From assembly GCA_963835165.1 (NCBI GenBank), contig CAWIGD010000005.1, positions 1-64,000 of the forward strand: 64,000 nt of DNA. The letters run 5' to 3'. The stretch comes from VAZQ01 sp963835165 (GTDB taxonomy: Bacteria; Pseudomonadota; Alphaproteobacteria; Rhizobiales; Xanthobacteraceae). A program made the translations under genes and the position numbers. The notes under the pieces are model-generated. The model was not told the origin of the DNA. It saw only the letters and a program-made list of their open reading frames with translations, and did not search any database. Position 1 is the stretch's first letter. Every line of letters begins with the position of its first letter. Positions 1-8,295 of the stretch are shown in pieces.

Positions 1-128
1 CCAACGCGACGAATGTGACAGCGGCCTGAATAACCTGAAAATTTTTTTTGCAAAATCGCCTTCCACAGAAAGGCTACCCCCTTTCTGGGGCAGAAACCGT
101 TTTTGGACAGGTTTTTGGGAGAGGGGGA

Positions 129-272
129 ATGAGTAATTTCCAGAATCCAACAGTCCCCCCTACCGGGGGTCGCCGCACGCGCATCCAACATCGCCGAATA
201 GATTGGGTGGATGCAGATCGTTGCAAATCTGATCCGGTTGACTATGGACTTGCTGGGCTGGGGATCGCATGA
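129..272 (+). CDS. Small hypothetical protein (47 aa)
   Basis: I do not recognise this 47-residue ORF. It starts at an ATG eight bases after a G-rich stretch (GAGGGGGA) that could act as ribosome binding site, and its stop overlaps the start of the next ORF by four bases (ATGA), the usual sign of translational coupling. The protein is Arg-rich and polar with no signal peptide or membrane segment. The upstream 128 bases are AT-rich and hold runs of T and G but no gene. It may be real only as a leader for the following gene. Confidence 0.35.
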   Translation: MSNFQNPTVPPTGGRRTRIQHRRIDWVDADRCKSDPVDYGLAGLGIA

Positions 273-529
273 AGAGAACCATGGCCCGTTTCTACCAACC
301 TGATCTCTCAACCGATCTTGACAGTCCATTCGTTCGGGACGGCGAAGATAAACTCATCCGCCGCTCGTATTGGCTCGATATGGATGATCGCACTCTCGTC
401 ATGGTAATGGTCAACGGCGTCGGTGCGAACCTAACGAACGACGAAAAGCGAGCCCATTTGATTGACCTGCGTCGTGAGCACCTCATTGATCAAGTCTGCA
501 TTCAGGAAATCCTACCGCCAAAGACATAG
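269..529 (+). CDS. Hypothetical protein (86 aa)
   Basis: This ORF encodes a soluble acidic/basic mixed protein with no family I recognise. It begins with MKRTMARFYQPDL; the second ATG, four codons on, is an alternative start. The ATGA overlap with the preceding 47-aa ORF suggests that the two are translated together. There are no Cys pairs, membrane helices or repeats. Balanced composition (DDRTLVMVMVNGVGANL, then a charged helix around residues 58-75) makes it look coding rather than a chance ORF. Confidence 0.5.
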   Translation: MKRTMARFYQPDLSTDLDSPFVRDGEDKLIRRSYWLDMDDRTLVMVMVNGVGANLTNDEKRAHLIDLRREHLIDQVCIQEILPPKT

Positions 530-690
530 GTACAGTGCAAACAAACGTGAGCCGACCACGACCCTCCTTCCGATGCCGAGCGACTTGGCCACCTTCAAGT
601 ACCCATGCCCTTCGCAAGCTGTTTCCGCACTCTCAGTTCGGTCGTGCCGTTAGCTTCGGCCGACCGAGCTTCTCCGAGCGCCGCGACTAG
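530..690 (-). pseudogene. Remnant of a serine recombinase C-terminus
   Basis: Reading the minus strand in three successive frames gives RRSEKLGRPK, then TTELRVRKQLAKGMG, then YLKVAKSLGIGRRVV. Joined, these match the linker and helix-turn-helix that close resolvase/invertase-type serine recombinases (the 'GRPK...GxxxxKVAKSLGIG' pattern). At least two frameshifts and the absence of the catalytic domain show it is a decayed fragment. It marks this end of the window as recombination-prone. The assignment rests on motif memory only. Confidence 0.45.
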
Positions 691-1011
691 CAGGCTGCAA
701 ACCTAATCAGGTCCCCGACATGATCCGGCACACAGCCGCTATGTATAAGTGAGAGTAGCCATACGATTACCGTCGCGGCTGTGCTGGCAACCGCGAGCTT
801 TGTAAGTTCTGTGAGCATTGTCGTGTTATTCCGCCGACCGATCCGGGAACGGCGAGCATCACACGGAAATCGTTGAAGGTGGGTAAAGGCGGTCTCGGAG
901 GCCGACGAACCAAGCCTCGGGCTCGGTCGCCCTGTCCCACCAATGAACTGGAACCGAATGACGCGCGACACCGCGCGACACATTGAGGTGGGCGGCTTGG
1001 GGATCGCGTCT
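691..1011. other. Gap without a supported gene
   Basis: About 320 bases. Open frames run through it on the minus strand but they are Arg/Ser-rich and mutually overlapping, as expected of GC-rich noncoding DNA. I see no tRNA, hairpin or promoter that I would defend. Confidence 0.4.
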
Positions 1012-1143
1012 CTAGCGGACGAATGCACGTCGTCGTCTCGCGGCTTGACGCCGTCGATGGGACATAAATGCGCGAACGGCATATCCAAGCGCGAACCCGA
1101 CCGATAGGCCGACTGCAAATATGATTTCTACAAAAGGTGTCAT
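1012..1143 (-). CDS. Small single-pass membrane protein (43 aa)
   Basis: The protein starts MTPFVEIIFAVGLSVGFALG: one hydrophobic helix (residues 5-24) followed by a strongly basic tail (HRRRQAARRRR), which by the positive-inside rule predicts an N-out or cytoplasmic-tail single-pass protein. Longer upstream starts in the same frame add an Arg/Cys-rich stretch without helix character, so I prefer this ATG. Similar tiny helix-plus-basic-tail proteins are common in Bradyrhizobium-type genomes; the function is unknown. Confidence 0.45.
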   Translation of the reverse strand: MTPFVEIIFAVGLSVGFALGYAVRAFMSHRRRQAARRRRAFVR

Positions 1144-1523
1144 TGCGCCGCAACGCGAAGGTGCGGCCGCAGTTCCTTCCCGAATCACAGGACCACAATC
1201 GGACCGGGCACCGACACGGGACACACACGGTGGGCCGAGCCGCACTGAACTTCGCAACTGGCGTCGGCGTCGTCACGGCGACCTAGCGTGACTTCCAGCA
1301 ACACTTCCCGCGCCGTCCAATGCCGCGCGGTCTTGGGGGAGGAGCTGGCAACCTATGCCGAGCCGCTGAGGCGCTGTCCCGCGCTCGAGACGATCAAAGG
1401 GCCCACGCGGCAATTAGGACGACTGCCGTCGGCCCATCTCTTGCATTGTGCAGCGCAACTCAGTTTCATCGCATCGCAATAAAATGGGCGTACGATGTCG
1501 GTCGCTGCTCGAGGTCCTTATCC
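1144..1523. other. Gap without a supported gene
   Basis: About 380 bases between two tiny membrane-protein ORFs. Only short, overlapping, Arg-rich frames are open here, and I see no recognisable site. Confidence 0.35.
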
Positions 1524-1649
1524 GTGAACCACCCGGAAACAAGCCGCCGCGTGAAGGCGCTATGGTCCCTGTTGATCGGGATCATATTCGCGTCCGAAGT
1601 CGCTTGGATTTTGTTCTTGGTGTACTTGCCGATTGCGCTGGTCAGGTGA
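1524..1649 (+). CDS. Small single-pass membrane protein (41 aa, GTG start)
   Basis: From a GTG codon (GAGG lies nine bases upstream) the frame encodes a basic N-terminus (HPETSRRVK) followed by one long hydrophobic segment (residues 10-40, LLIGIIFASEVAWILFLVYL). The frame is also open farther upstream, but that sequence is Arg-rich and unlike a protein. No family is recognised; a small membrane protein is the most that can be said. Confidence 0.35.
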   Translation: MNHPETSRRVKALWSLLIGIIFASEVAWILFLVYLPIALVR

Positions 1650-1740
1650 GACCCCCATCATTTTTTGGCCGGAACAAACCCGGTATGTTCTTTTGCATGC
1701 GCGGCGCGTGAGCAGCGCTTCCATATTGGGCAGCGAGCGG

Positions 1741-1947
1741 ATGGACGGCCACTCGACCGAAGCGATGGCGCTCGGCGACACCGCGCTGGCCGCCCACGAC
1801 AAACTTCTTGGACGGCACCACGCCTGGACCAAGGAAAGTGCGCGCGTCACTGCCGACGCGCTCGACGCGCTTGGCCGCACCGAGGACGCGAAGGCGCTGC
1901 GGGAGCGGTACGGGCTCACGGAGCTTGAGGAGCCGAAGTCATCATGA
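1741..1947 (+). pseudogene. C-terminal fragment of a TPR (kinesin-light-chain-type) protein
   Basis: The stretch reads ALAAHDKLLGRHHAWTKES, then ADALDALGRTEDAKALRERYG. This is the last one and a half tetratricopeptide repeats of the long tandem-TPR proteins often found in rhizobia, where each repeat ends in an 'LG..H..T' turn and the protein closes with 'ADALDALGRTEEA..LR.RYG'. No N-terminal repeats lie upstream in any frame, so this is a truncated remnant, although the last about 68 codons remain intact. An ATG at 1741 exists but I doubt that a functional protein is made. Confidence 0.5.
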
Positions 1948-2237
1948 GACCGTTCGAGGGCTAACTGGCCACGCTCTCTTCATCGCAAAATCAAACGACG
2001 ACGGGCGAGGTTCAACGGCTTTTTGAAAGACGCCGGTGACTTCGCGGTCAATTTCGGGCTCGACGGAGAGGCTCATTTCCGCTCCGCCCGCGTGTATGAC
2101 GAGAATTTAATGACCTGATTTGAACGCACTCGCCACTCCGCGTGACGAATGGGCATTGGTAACACCTATGAAGGCCAGCCGGGACTGCGCCAACTTGCGC
2201 CCTGGCTGGCATTAGGTGTGCACACGAGGCTGGCCCG

Positions 2238-2441
2238 ATGTCATCACAAGTCGAGTTGTGTGAGCACCACGCCAAGGACTGTCTTCAAGCCGCAGAGCGA
2301 ACGGAAGACCCCTTGGCGCGCGAGATGCTTCTCATGCATGCGCTGGAGTGGATGCGGGACGGCCTTGCAGCATCCAAGCAATCGAAGCTCTGTGCCGTTT
2401 GTGGACGCAAGGCAGCACCGGGATCGAGCCTAGTACATTGA
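2238..2441 (+). CDS. Hypothetical protein (67 aa)
   Basis: The product is a small helical protein (MSSQVELCEHHAKDCLQAAE...) with a Cys-x-x-Cys pair near its end (LCAVCGRKAAPG), as in half of a zinc ribbon. The first two thirds (residues 5-50) look like two amphipathic helices with a 'REMLLMHALEWMRDGL' segment. No family is recognised. It stands alone, with noncoding DNA of about 290 bases before it that holds only a short open C-terminal-looking frame (2,003-2,118). Confidence 0.45.
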   Translation: MSSQVELCEHHAKDCLQAAERTEDPLAREMLLMHALEWMRDGLAASKQSKLCAVCGRKAAPGSSLVH

Positions 2442-2587
2442 GGCCATCTACGAGCCTTCACAGCCGCATAGCCCTGTGAACCGGATGGCAACCGGCCGCG
2501 ACGCGCCTCTCCTTCCGGGTCGCCATTTCTCACCCCCTTCCGCTTGTCTGCCCGGACCTAAGCACAATTCGTCATCCCCCCGGATTG

Positions 2588-3337
2588 CTAGATGTCGCTA
2601 ATAAGTAGGGCACCGAAAATTGTGCCCCAGACTGCGACTGATGCAATGCCTATCAGGATGAATGCGGCAAGAAAGGCGAGGCAAAGCAGAAGTCCGTCTT
2701 CCTCGATATATGCGAGAGCAATTAGAATGATCAAAACCGCAGGAGGTATATTGCTGAAGGGAATCGGAGTGAGAAGCAACGCGGCAGTCAACAATAGGAC
2801 CACAATGCCGACAAAGCGCCTCGCCGTCTCAAAAGCCCTTGGCCAGCGGGGATGAACTACCCTCTCAAGATATCGCAGGACAGGAATGGCGCGATCCCCA
2901 AGGCGGAAAAGATATTGTGTCGGCAACCACCGGTTCGTGATGAATCTCGGGAAGATGGGTTCTCGAATCCCCGCGATCATCTGGACCGCCACGGCTGCAA
3001 GCATAATGCCGGGGACCGACGATCCGATGGGCGCGGTCGCTAGAATGCCAAGAAATAAGATGACGACGCCGAACGAACGCTGGTGCAAGGTGGACAACAG
3101 CCAGCCAAGGGTGAAGTGATCGGGCGGCGCTTGCCGAAGAAGGTCCGCTAACACCCGTGAGCTAGGTGTGCGTTCTCTAGTGGCGGGGAGACGTGTTCCA
3201 AACGTGCTTCTTAACATCTTGGACTTTCTTACCGGGCGATGCCGAACAGAGACATCCGGCAAATTACTGATCTGGATAGACCGCCCGTTGTGACTTCCAC
3301 TCAGGTCTACATCATCGAACATTCGGGCAAATTCCAT
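2588..3337 (-). CDS. exoD: ExoD-family exopolysaccharide synthesis membrane protein
   Basis: This 249-aa protein belongs to the ExoD family (Pfam Exopolysaccharide synthesis, ExoD), known from Sinorhizobium meliloti as needed for exopolysaccharide production and nodule invasion; its biochemical role is not established. Visible family marks are the cytosolic start 'LADLLRQAPPDHFTLGWLL', the 'FGVVILFLGILATAPIGSSVPG' helix, and about four membrane segments (roughly residues 85-125, 170-205, 210-245). The first 55 residues are a variable polar extension. Its ATG overlaps the stop of the upstream 88-aa gene by one base (TAATG), so the two are probably translationally coupled. Confidence 0.85.
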   Translation of the reverse strand: MEFARMFDDVDLSGSHNGRSIQISNLPDVSVRHRPVRKSKMLRSTFGTRLPATRERTPSSRVLADLLRQAPPDHFTLGWLLSTLHQRSFGVVILFLGILATAPIGSSVPGIMLAAVAVQMIAGIREPIFPRFITNRWLPTQYLFRLGDRAIPVLRYLERVVHPRWPRAFETARRFVGIVVLLLTAALLLTPIPFSNIPPAVLIILIALAYIEEDGLLLCLAFLAAFILIGIASVAVWGTIFGALLISDI

Positions 3338-3603
3338 TAAGCCGTGCCGCCCGCAGCCCCGCCGCTAGTCTCAATTTCGGTCACAAGCGTCTCTATGCCG
3401 ATTATCGTGCTACTTAACCACGCATGTGCCATCGCACCTTCGATGCCGAATTCGGTGATCGCCGCCTCGAACTGCCTTCGGACCAGGGCATAGTGCGCCG
3501 TTCGTTGTTCTTTCGGCAACGCTACAATCGCCATCGCTATGCGTTGGATCGCTCCTACAGTTGCCGCGACCGCCTCCTCTTGCTCCCGTGTAAGCTCGTC
3601 CAT
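3337..3603 (-). CDS. Hypothetical protein (88 aa), coupled to exoD
   Basis: An all-helical acidic protein beginning MDELTREQEEAVAATVGAIQ, ending in a Gly/Ala-rich tail. No family is recognised. It lies immediately upstream of exoD with a TAATG overlap, which implies shared translation and perhaps a related role in envelope physiology, though that is inference. No signal peptide; one weak hydrophobic stretch (AMAIVAL) is too short for a membrane helix. Confidence 0.6.
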   Translation of the reverse strand: MDELTREQEEAVAATVGAIQRIAMAIVALPKEQRTAHYALVRRQFEAAITEFGIEGAMAHAWLSSTIIGIETLVTEIETSGGAAGGTA

Positions 3604-3631
3604 AGATGTCCTTTGCCAAGGTGGGCACGCG

Positions 3632-3874
3632 ATGTCAGATAGCGTTCCGGATGGCGACCAACAACAGTCGCTACAGACCGAGATGAAAGAGCGCGCTGAA
3701 CTTATCAGCGTGGTCCTTACGACTGTCCTTGAAGAAGCAGGCTATGCGTCAGCAGTTGACCAAGCCCGCAAGCTCTTCGCGCACACCACCTCGGCACAAA
3801 TGGAGCAAATGAAACCTCACTTCAGTTCACTCGCTCTGGAGTTCATGATGCTCGCGGGCTTTTTCAAGGACTGA
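3632..3874 (+). CDS. Hypothetical protein (80 aa)
   Basis: Starts at ATG 3,632 (MSDSVPDGDQQQSLQTEMK). It is a soluble helical protein with a Met-rich C-terminal half (MEQMKPHF, LEFMMLAGF). It is transcribed divergently from the 88-aa gene/exoD pair; only 28 bases separate the two starts, so a shared control region must overlap both 5' ends. No family recognised. Its similarity in size and helical character to the neighbour on the other strand is noted but I see no convincing homology. Confidence 0.5.
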   Translation: MSDSVPDGDQQQSLQTEMKERAELISVVLTTVLEEAGYASAVDQARKLFAHTTSAQMEQMKPHFSSLALEFMMLAGFFKD

Positions 3875-4304
3875 CTGGATCGAGCGGACCCTACGAGCGG
3901 GTTGTGCTTTGGAAAGTCCAGGGAGCCGCCCTGGCACGCAGCCCCGGTGACGAAAGAAGAGGTTAGACGTATATTATGAATGTCATTTGCTGCGCCCATC
4001 GGCGCGTGGGCTGCAAGTGACGGGCTGGGCGAGGTGATCCACCGCCTCGCCTAGCCGCAGAGCAACAGGCTTTTGAAGCGACTGACCTGGGGCTCGGGGC
4101 CGCTCGCCTTTGCTCATTGCTCCGCCCTCGCGGACCCCCTATCATGAACGGCACGGCAGCAAGATAGCACACTGCAATGCGACAGGTATCTCATTTGCCA
4201 TGCGCAAGCGTTGGCGCGCTCCTCAGAAATCCCGAGTGCTCATGAGCGCGTCTATCCGTGTTTAGCCATCAGCGCTTGACGCACCACTGCTACAAAGCCC
4301 GTCC

Positions 4305-4499
4305 TCACCAACCTTGGCGGAAAGTACGCCAGCCTTCGCAGTAGACCTTCTGCTCCTCCGCACTGTCTACGGTCGTCGGAAGGCAGTAGTGCGAGGGATA
4401 GCCGTTGGGCATTGTCGTTCGGGTTTGCGCGAACGAGGGGCTTGCGGTGGTTAGGGCGAGCAACGTGGCCAGCCCCGCGCATTGCGTCGCTGTCGTCAC
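4305..4499 (-). CDS. Small exported hypothetical protein (64 aa)
   Basis: Residues 1-24 form a Sec signal peptide (MTTATQCAGLATLLALTTAS, cleavage after SFA), leaving a mature chain of about 40 residues with two Cys (HYCLPTT and KVYCEGW), likely a disulfide. No family recognised, but the pattern fits the numerous tiny periplasmic proteins of rhizobia. No obvious operon partner. Confidence 0.5.
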   Translation of the reverse strand: MTTATQCAGLATLLALTTASPSFAQTRTTMPNGYPSHYCLPTTVDSAEEQKVYCEGWRTFRQGW

Positions 4500-4680
4500 A
4501 GTCGCACCTGTCTGTTTGAGTGTCCTTGCGGCGCTTTGCGCTCTGCGGACAGGTCAAACATGCCGCGAGCAATGTCGATTGACTGTGAGGTAGCTCACAC
4601 AGGGAAGAAATAGGTGTGACGAACAGACGCCTGGGATGCGCGCGCTCAGCGCTTATTCCACCTTTGGTGTTGCAGGCGGT

Positions 4681-5121
4681 TCAAGCGGCTTGTCTGCTGC
4701 GGGGCTCGTCGTCCCAGATACGATTGAGTTCCGAAACCAAGTCGATGGTCTTTGCAGGCGATGGTCGTTCCTCGCCACCACTGTGTCCCCTGCCGAGCTT
4801 CTCGACAGTTGAAGGGCTGTCGGGGCGTCTCTTAGCGGCCGTGCGTCCGTTGAGCGCCATTTGCTTGCTGAGGACCTTCTCAACAGCTCTGCCCCAAGCA
4901 CTCTGGGGAGGCTTTGCACGTCCCATTTTGATGTTGGCGGCGAGCGAACCCAAGTGAGATGTGGCTGAAGGTGTTCTCGCACCGGCATACGCCAGTCGCC
5001 GCTCAACGTCGCGGCAAGTTGGGCAAAAGAAGGTGCGGTGTTCAAAGCCGGGTAGAGTGGTGGGGTCGGCTTGGGCCGCCTCCATCAGAACCATTTCGGC
5101 GTTGCAGACCAAGCACCGCAT
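4681..5121 (-). CDS. Zinc-ribbon hypothetical protein (146 aa)
   Basis: The N-terminus carries two CxxC knuckles (MRCLVCNAEM and FFCPTCRD, residues 3-6 and 33-36), a four-Cys zinc ribbon. The rest is basic and probably disordered apart from a short helix 'SAWGRAVEKVLSKQMALNGR' and an acidic end (ELNRIWDDEP). The protein at 6,683-7,234 shares the same layout and motifs, so the two are paralogs. The function is unknown; a nucleic-acid or protein adaptor role would be a guess. Confidence 0.6.
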   Translation of the reverse strand: MRCLVCNAEMVLMEAAQADPTTLPGFEHRTFFCPTCRDVERRLAYAGARTPSATSHLGSLAANIKMGRAKPPQSAWGRAVEKVLSKQMALNGRTAAKRRPDSPSTVEKLGRGHSGGEERPSPAKTIDLVSELNRIWDDEPRSRQAA

Positions 5122-5304
5122 CGCACTAAACCGCTCGTTTATGAATGAACCTTATGATGCTCTGTAGGGCTGAGGGTGTTCAAGCGCGCGCTCGGACGGA
5201 TGTTCACAGTATCTGGCCGTCAGTGGTCCAGGTAGAAGCGGCGAGAACCGAAGAGACCTTCAGAGAGCCCTGGGGAGCGGTTAATTAGCTTCCGGGCACT
5301 ACCG

Positions 5305-5724
5305 ATGTTCTTTAGGCATCGAAGGCAAGCGGAGGTCACCATTCGCCACGCCACAAAGCGCGCCCTGTGCGCGGCTCTGCTATCTGCTCTGGGGGCCACA
5401 CAGGCTTCCGCTCAAACTCCAGTGAGCCAGCGATTGTTGGAACTCGACGACGATGAGCGGAACACGTCCTTCACGCTCATGCTGATGGACAGCGGCCGAC
5501 GGTGTGATGAAGTGGTCCGAACTCTGTTTAAGGGCACCGTCCTGGGCGTGGACGAGTGGGAGGCGTTGTGCAAAGACCGAAACGCCTACTCCATCAGTGT
5601 GCTTACAGAACAGGACGAGACCATCATCACGTCCTTGAGCTGCCGAGAGTTGTCAGCAACGAGCAAGATGCTGTTGCACAGGTCTGGCAGCAGGAGCAAG
5701 GCCGCTGGCTGCAGGATCAAGTAG
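5305..5724 (+). CDS. Exported hypothetical protein (139 aa)
   Basis: A basic N-terminus is followed by a signal peptide core (ALCAALLSALGATQASA, residues 20-36), so the mature protein starts near QTPVSQRLLEL. Mature part: about 100 residues with three Cys (RRCDEVV, EALCKDR, SLSCREL) and the sequence 'DRNAYSISVLTEQDETIITSLSC', resembling periplasmic proteins that present a Cys-containing beta hairpin. Its last 25 residues are basic and may be an out-of-frame extension. No family recognised. Confidence 0.5.
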   Translation: MFFRHRRQAEVTIRHATKRALCAALLSALGATQASAQTPVSQRLLELDDDERNTSFTLMLMDSGRRCDEVVRTLFKGTVLGVDEWEALCKDRNAYSISVLTEQDETIITSLSCRELSATSKMLLHRSGSRSKAAGCRIK

Positions 5725-5742
5725 CAAGAGACGGACCCCGCG

Positions 5743-5856
5743 ATGAGCCGAACAGAACTTGTCATTCAGCTTATCAAAGTGGCGCTCGGCTTTGCGATTG
5801 GCACGTATTTCGTCTGGTGGAGCCTGGAAGTGCTGCAGAGATTGCCTCCGCATTAG
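5743..5856 (+). CDS. Tiny membrane protein (37 aa)
   Basis: ATG at 5,743, 18 bases after the stop of the exported 139-aa protein, encodes MSRTELVIQLIKVALGFAIG followed by TYFVWWSLEVLQRLPPH: one hydrophobic helix of about 20 residues with aromatic belt. Proximity suggests cotranscription with the preceding gene. Too short for a family call. Confidence 0.4.
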   Translation: MSRTELVIQLIKVALGFAIGTYFVWWSLEVLQRLPPH

Positions 5857-5986
5857 TCCGCTCATTTGAGCACAGAGCACGTCTGTGCGCTCAGCGTTAT
5901 AGGCAAGGGTCATCCGAGCCATTCAGACCCCTCGGTAAGAAGTCGTTTGCCAATCGTTAACCGTATCGTGCGCATCGTTACCGGGC

Positions 5987-6172
5987 ATGCAGATGCGTTG
6001 GCTGGACCTACGGCATCGGGTAACGCTGGCCGAGGCGAAGCTGGCAGACCTCAAGATTGCGCTTGAGGACATGCGGGCGCAGCGAGACGCATGGCAGGCA
6101 ATGGCGCAGGCTCGCATACGACCGGCGCCGTCCGGCCAGAGCCGGTGGCTATGGCTTCGGTCAACCGGATGA
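5987..6172 (+). CDS. Small coiled-coil protein or fragment (61 aa)
   Basis: The sequence 'LAEAKLADLKIALEDMRAQR' followed by 'DAWQAMAQARI' is a classic heptad-repeat coil; the end is Trp/Arg-rich (RWLWLRSTG). Such a coil-plus-RW tail occurs at the C-terminus of DNA-binding or replication-linked proteins on rhizobial mobile elements, so this may be the stranded tail of a larger gene; I cannot decide between that and a free small protein. Confidence 0.35.
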   Translation: MQMRWLDLRHRVTLAEAKLADLKIALEDMRAQRDAWQAMAQARIRPAPSGQSRWLWLRSTG

Positions 6173-6206
6173 CAAGGTGAAGGCCCGAGGCCCCGCGAGC
6201 GAAGGA

Positions 6207-6656
6207 ATGGACGCCATGCAAATTGAACTGTCGAATTTCCAGCCTCTCGCAGCGAACGAAGCCGTCGAACAGGAAGTGCAGGACCTCGATGGCGCGGAGC
6301 AGCTTTCGGCGCCGATGATCGAACGTGACCAGGAGCTTGCTTCGCTTATACGCTCGGTCGGAATGACATCAATTACAGATATCGACAATCTGATGAGCGA
6401 ACTTCAAGATGTGAGAAACCACCTGCAATCAGAAGGGGAGCGCATCCGAGCAGAGATAGTCCGTTATACGGCGCTTACGGGGGCCGCTTCGGCGTCGGTA
6501 AAGATCATCTTTGACGCTCTACGGGCTTGGCGGACAGCAGATCACTCGGCGCAGAACCAATCAAGAGCGAGCGCATTTGAGATGACGGACGCTGTGATTG
6601 AGGACGCGAGCGATTGGGGAACCGCTTCTGATGGGCCTTCACGGTCATTCGGATAG
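6207..6656 (+). CDS. Hypothetical acidic helical protein (149 aa)
   Basis: The start MDAMQIELSNFQPL follows GAAGG at a good distance; farther-upstream codons in the frame are Arg/Gly-rich noise. The protein is acidic, with a long helical central part (residues 35-105: ERDQELASLIRSVG ... LMSELQDVRNHLQSEGERIR) and no Cys or membrane helix. Residues 70-95 have coiled-coil periodicity. No family recognised. It converges with the zinc-ribbon gene that ends at 6,683. Confidence 0.5.
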   Translation: MDAMQIELSNFQPLAANEAVEQEVQDLDGAEQLSAPMIERDQELASLIRSVGMTSITDIDNLMSELQDVRNHLQSEGERIRAEIVRYTALTGAASASVKIIFDALRAWRTADHSAQNQSRASAFEMTDAVIEDASDWGTASDGPSRSFG

Positions 6657-6682
6657 CACCGCGCACTCTTTGGGGCGAACTC

Positions 6683-7234
6683 TCAAGTAGTGCCACCATC
6701 TCGTAGTAGCTCAGGTGCCGAAGCAACCGGCTTAGGTGCTATCTCGTCCGCGCACTGACCATACCAGATGCGGTCGAACTCACGGTCAGCAGCCGTCAAA
6801 GGGGCTGCTCGCTCATCGAGCGCCATCTGTTGGCTGCGCAGCTTCTCAAGCGTCCTCGCCAACGCCGCGGCCCTCGCTGCCCCTGCTTGCTGTTTGAGGG
6901 CGGTGCTGAGCTTCTCGACCACCGAGCCCCAGTCGATAGTCGCCGCCGCTCGCTGCTTAAGATCGGACTGTTTCCTGTTCACTTTGTCGATTGCGCTTGC
7001 CCACGCGCTTTGGGCCGCGGGGTGCCCGTTCCGAAGGCCGATGTTCGTCGCGTTGCGGGGAATGACGACCGGCAAGTTCGTGATGGGCATCCTCACGCGG
7101 TTGAGCATCAGTCGCTGCGCAGTATGGGCGCAGGCCGAACACCGGAGGGTATGGCGCTCAATTCCGCATTCCGTCGTCGTGTCGGTGCGAACGTCCATCA
7201 GTCGCATCGCAGCGCCGCACGCCAAACACTTCAT
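6683..7234 (-). CDS. Zinc-ribbon hypothetical protein (183 aa), paralog of 4,681-5,121
   Basis: Begins MKCLACGAAMRLMDV with a second knuckle LRCSACAHT, i.e. a four-Cys zinc ribbon. It shares with the 146-aa protein the 'ER-T--C--C' spacing, a 'SAW--A--KV--KQ' helix, a 'QMAL--R-A' segment and a closing 'E--RIW'. It is longer by an Ala-rich coiled region (residues 90-140). The start was chosen because it puts the CxxC at the N-terminus as in the paralog. Function unknown. Confidence 0.6.
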   Translation of the reverse strand: MKCLACGAAMRLMDVRTDTTTECGIERHTLRCSACAHTAQRLMLNRVRMPITNLPVVIPRNATNIGLRNGHPAAQSAWASAIDKVNRKQSDLKQRAAATIDWGSVVEKLSTALKQQAGAARAAALARTLEKLRSQQMALDERAAPLTAADREFDRIWYGQCADEIAPKPVASAPELLRDGGTT

Positions 7235-7348
7235 AGCTGCCCCCGGCACCCATTGCTGACGGAGCCTCCTGGTGGACAAAAGTGTGCCCACAGTAGCATG
7301 GGGTGTACCCGCGGTCGCGGTGGAAAACTGCGCTGTCGAGGCGCGCAA

Positions 7349-7537
7349 TCAGTCGGTACGCATATAATTCAAGACGGGGCGGCTCGTGCAGGGAGCCGTG
7401 ATTACGGTAGTTGGACAAAATTCATCGCCCATTTCAACAGCTATTCGCAGCCTTCGACAAAACTCCTCGTCTTGTTTGCGTAGACGCTCCACAGCTTCAA
7501 CGCTGCCTTCATCAAAGATAAAGTTTCGCTTTGCCAT
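7349..7537 (-). CDS. Hypothetical protein (62 aa)
   Basis: ATG 7,537 gives MAKRNFIFDEGSVEAVERLR, followed by a charged helix 'KQDEEFCRRLRIAVEMGDEF'. The upstream part of the open frame is Arg/Cys-rich noise, so the short form is preferred. It is just downstream (about 115 bases) of the zinc-ribbon gene's 5' side on the same strand and might be cotranscribed with it. No family recognised. Confidence 0.5.
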   Translation of the reverse strand: MAKRNFIFDEGSVEAVERLRKQDEEFCRRLRIAVEMGDEFCPTTVITAPCTSRPVLNYMRTD

Positions 7538-8023
7538 GTGTGCCGCCCCCGATGTGCGTCCGGCGAGCTGCGATGCAGCTTCGTGTCCGGCAACTCGCGA
7601 AAGAGCGCGCGTTTCGTGATTTTGCGTGTTGAGGCTCCCCCGTGTACGCCATGAGCCCACTAAGAAATGCGGGCGTTTTCGAGGCTCTGCTACGGCTTTC
7701 GTGCATGACGTGTCCCCTCGGAGTGCATGGCGGCCGCAGTACCTGGAAGACGGCGCACCGCAGTCGAAATAAACACAACGCGGCTCTTTACCCGAGTTTT
7801 TGAAGTCGGGGCCGGGGGTCTTTCCTGCAATTTCTGAGGGAAAGGGCAATAGAGTGCCGGGACACCTTATGTCGAAGGGATTGCGTGTGGTAGGCCAACG
7901 AGTGAATGGAGTTAGATCATGGATTTACTGGAGCGCTTTCCCCGCGCCTGGTGCGACACATGCGAGATGGTGCGGCCTATAGTTCTCGACGTGAGGGCAT
8001 GACGCGAGCGGTGGACGTTGCCG
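7538..8023. other. Gap with one truncated reading frame
   Basis: About 490 bases with no intact gene. It contains the truncated frame described at 7,919-8,002; the rest shows only overlapping Arg/Ser-rich frames. Confidence 0.35.
7919..8002 (+). pseudogene. Truncated Cys-x-x-Cys protein (27 aa)
   Basis: The short frame MDLLERFPRAWCDTCEMVRP, then IVLDVRA and a stop, resembles the first 25 residues of a small zinc-binding protein common in Bradyrhizobium-type genomes that continues with a second Cys pair. Here the second pair is missing, so the gene appears cut short. The resemblance is from memory. Confidence 0.3.
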
Positions 8024-8257
8024 CTAAGATTTCCAAACGGTCAATCGCGACCACTCGTTGAAGGTCGGGGGTAGGCCTTTCAGGAGTTCGCTGGCGGTTT
8101 GAGGATGGACGCCGTTCTCGGACATGCAGCGGGCAAGAACATCCCGTGATGAGTGGACGAAGGAAACTGATCTCTGCTGGCCGTTATGCCTGCACTGTAG
8201 GATCCACTGGATCCCGTCGGAGGCTATGGCCCAGCCGCTTTTTGAACTGTTGTCCAT
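8024..8257 (-). CDS. Hypothetical protein (77 aa)
   Basis: Starts MDNSSKSGWAIASDGIQWIL; an alternative ATG lies six codons upstream. The chain has a beta-rich first half (WAIASDGIQWILQCRH) and a helical end (DVLARCMSENGVH, ASELLKGLPPTFNEW). I recognise it as a recurrent type of small rhizobial protein without assigned function. A perfect 10-bp inverted repeat sits 21-70 bases upstream (8,296-8,327) and is a candidate operator. Confidence 0.55.
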   Translation of the reverse strand: MDNSSKSGWAIASDGIQWILQCRHNGQQRSVSFVHSSRDVLARCMSENGVHPQTASELLKGLPPTFNEWSRLTVWKS

Positions 8258-8295
8258 GGCGCATTCGTAGACCAATTAGGGGTTTAGTAACCCTA

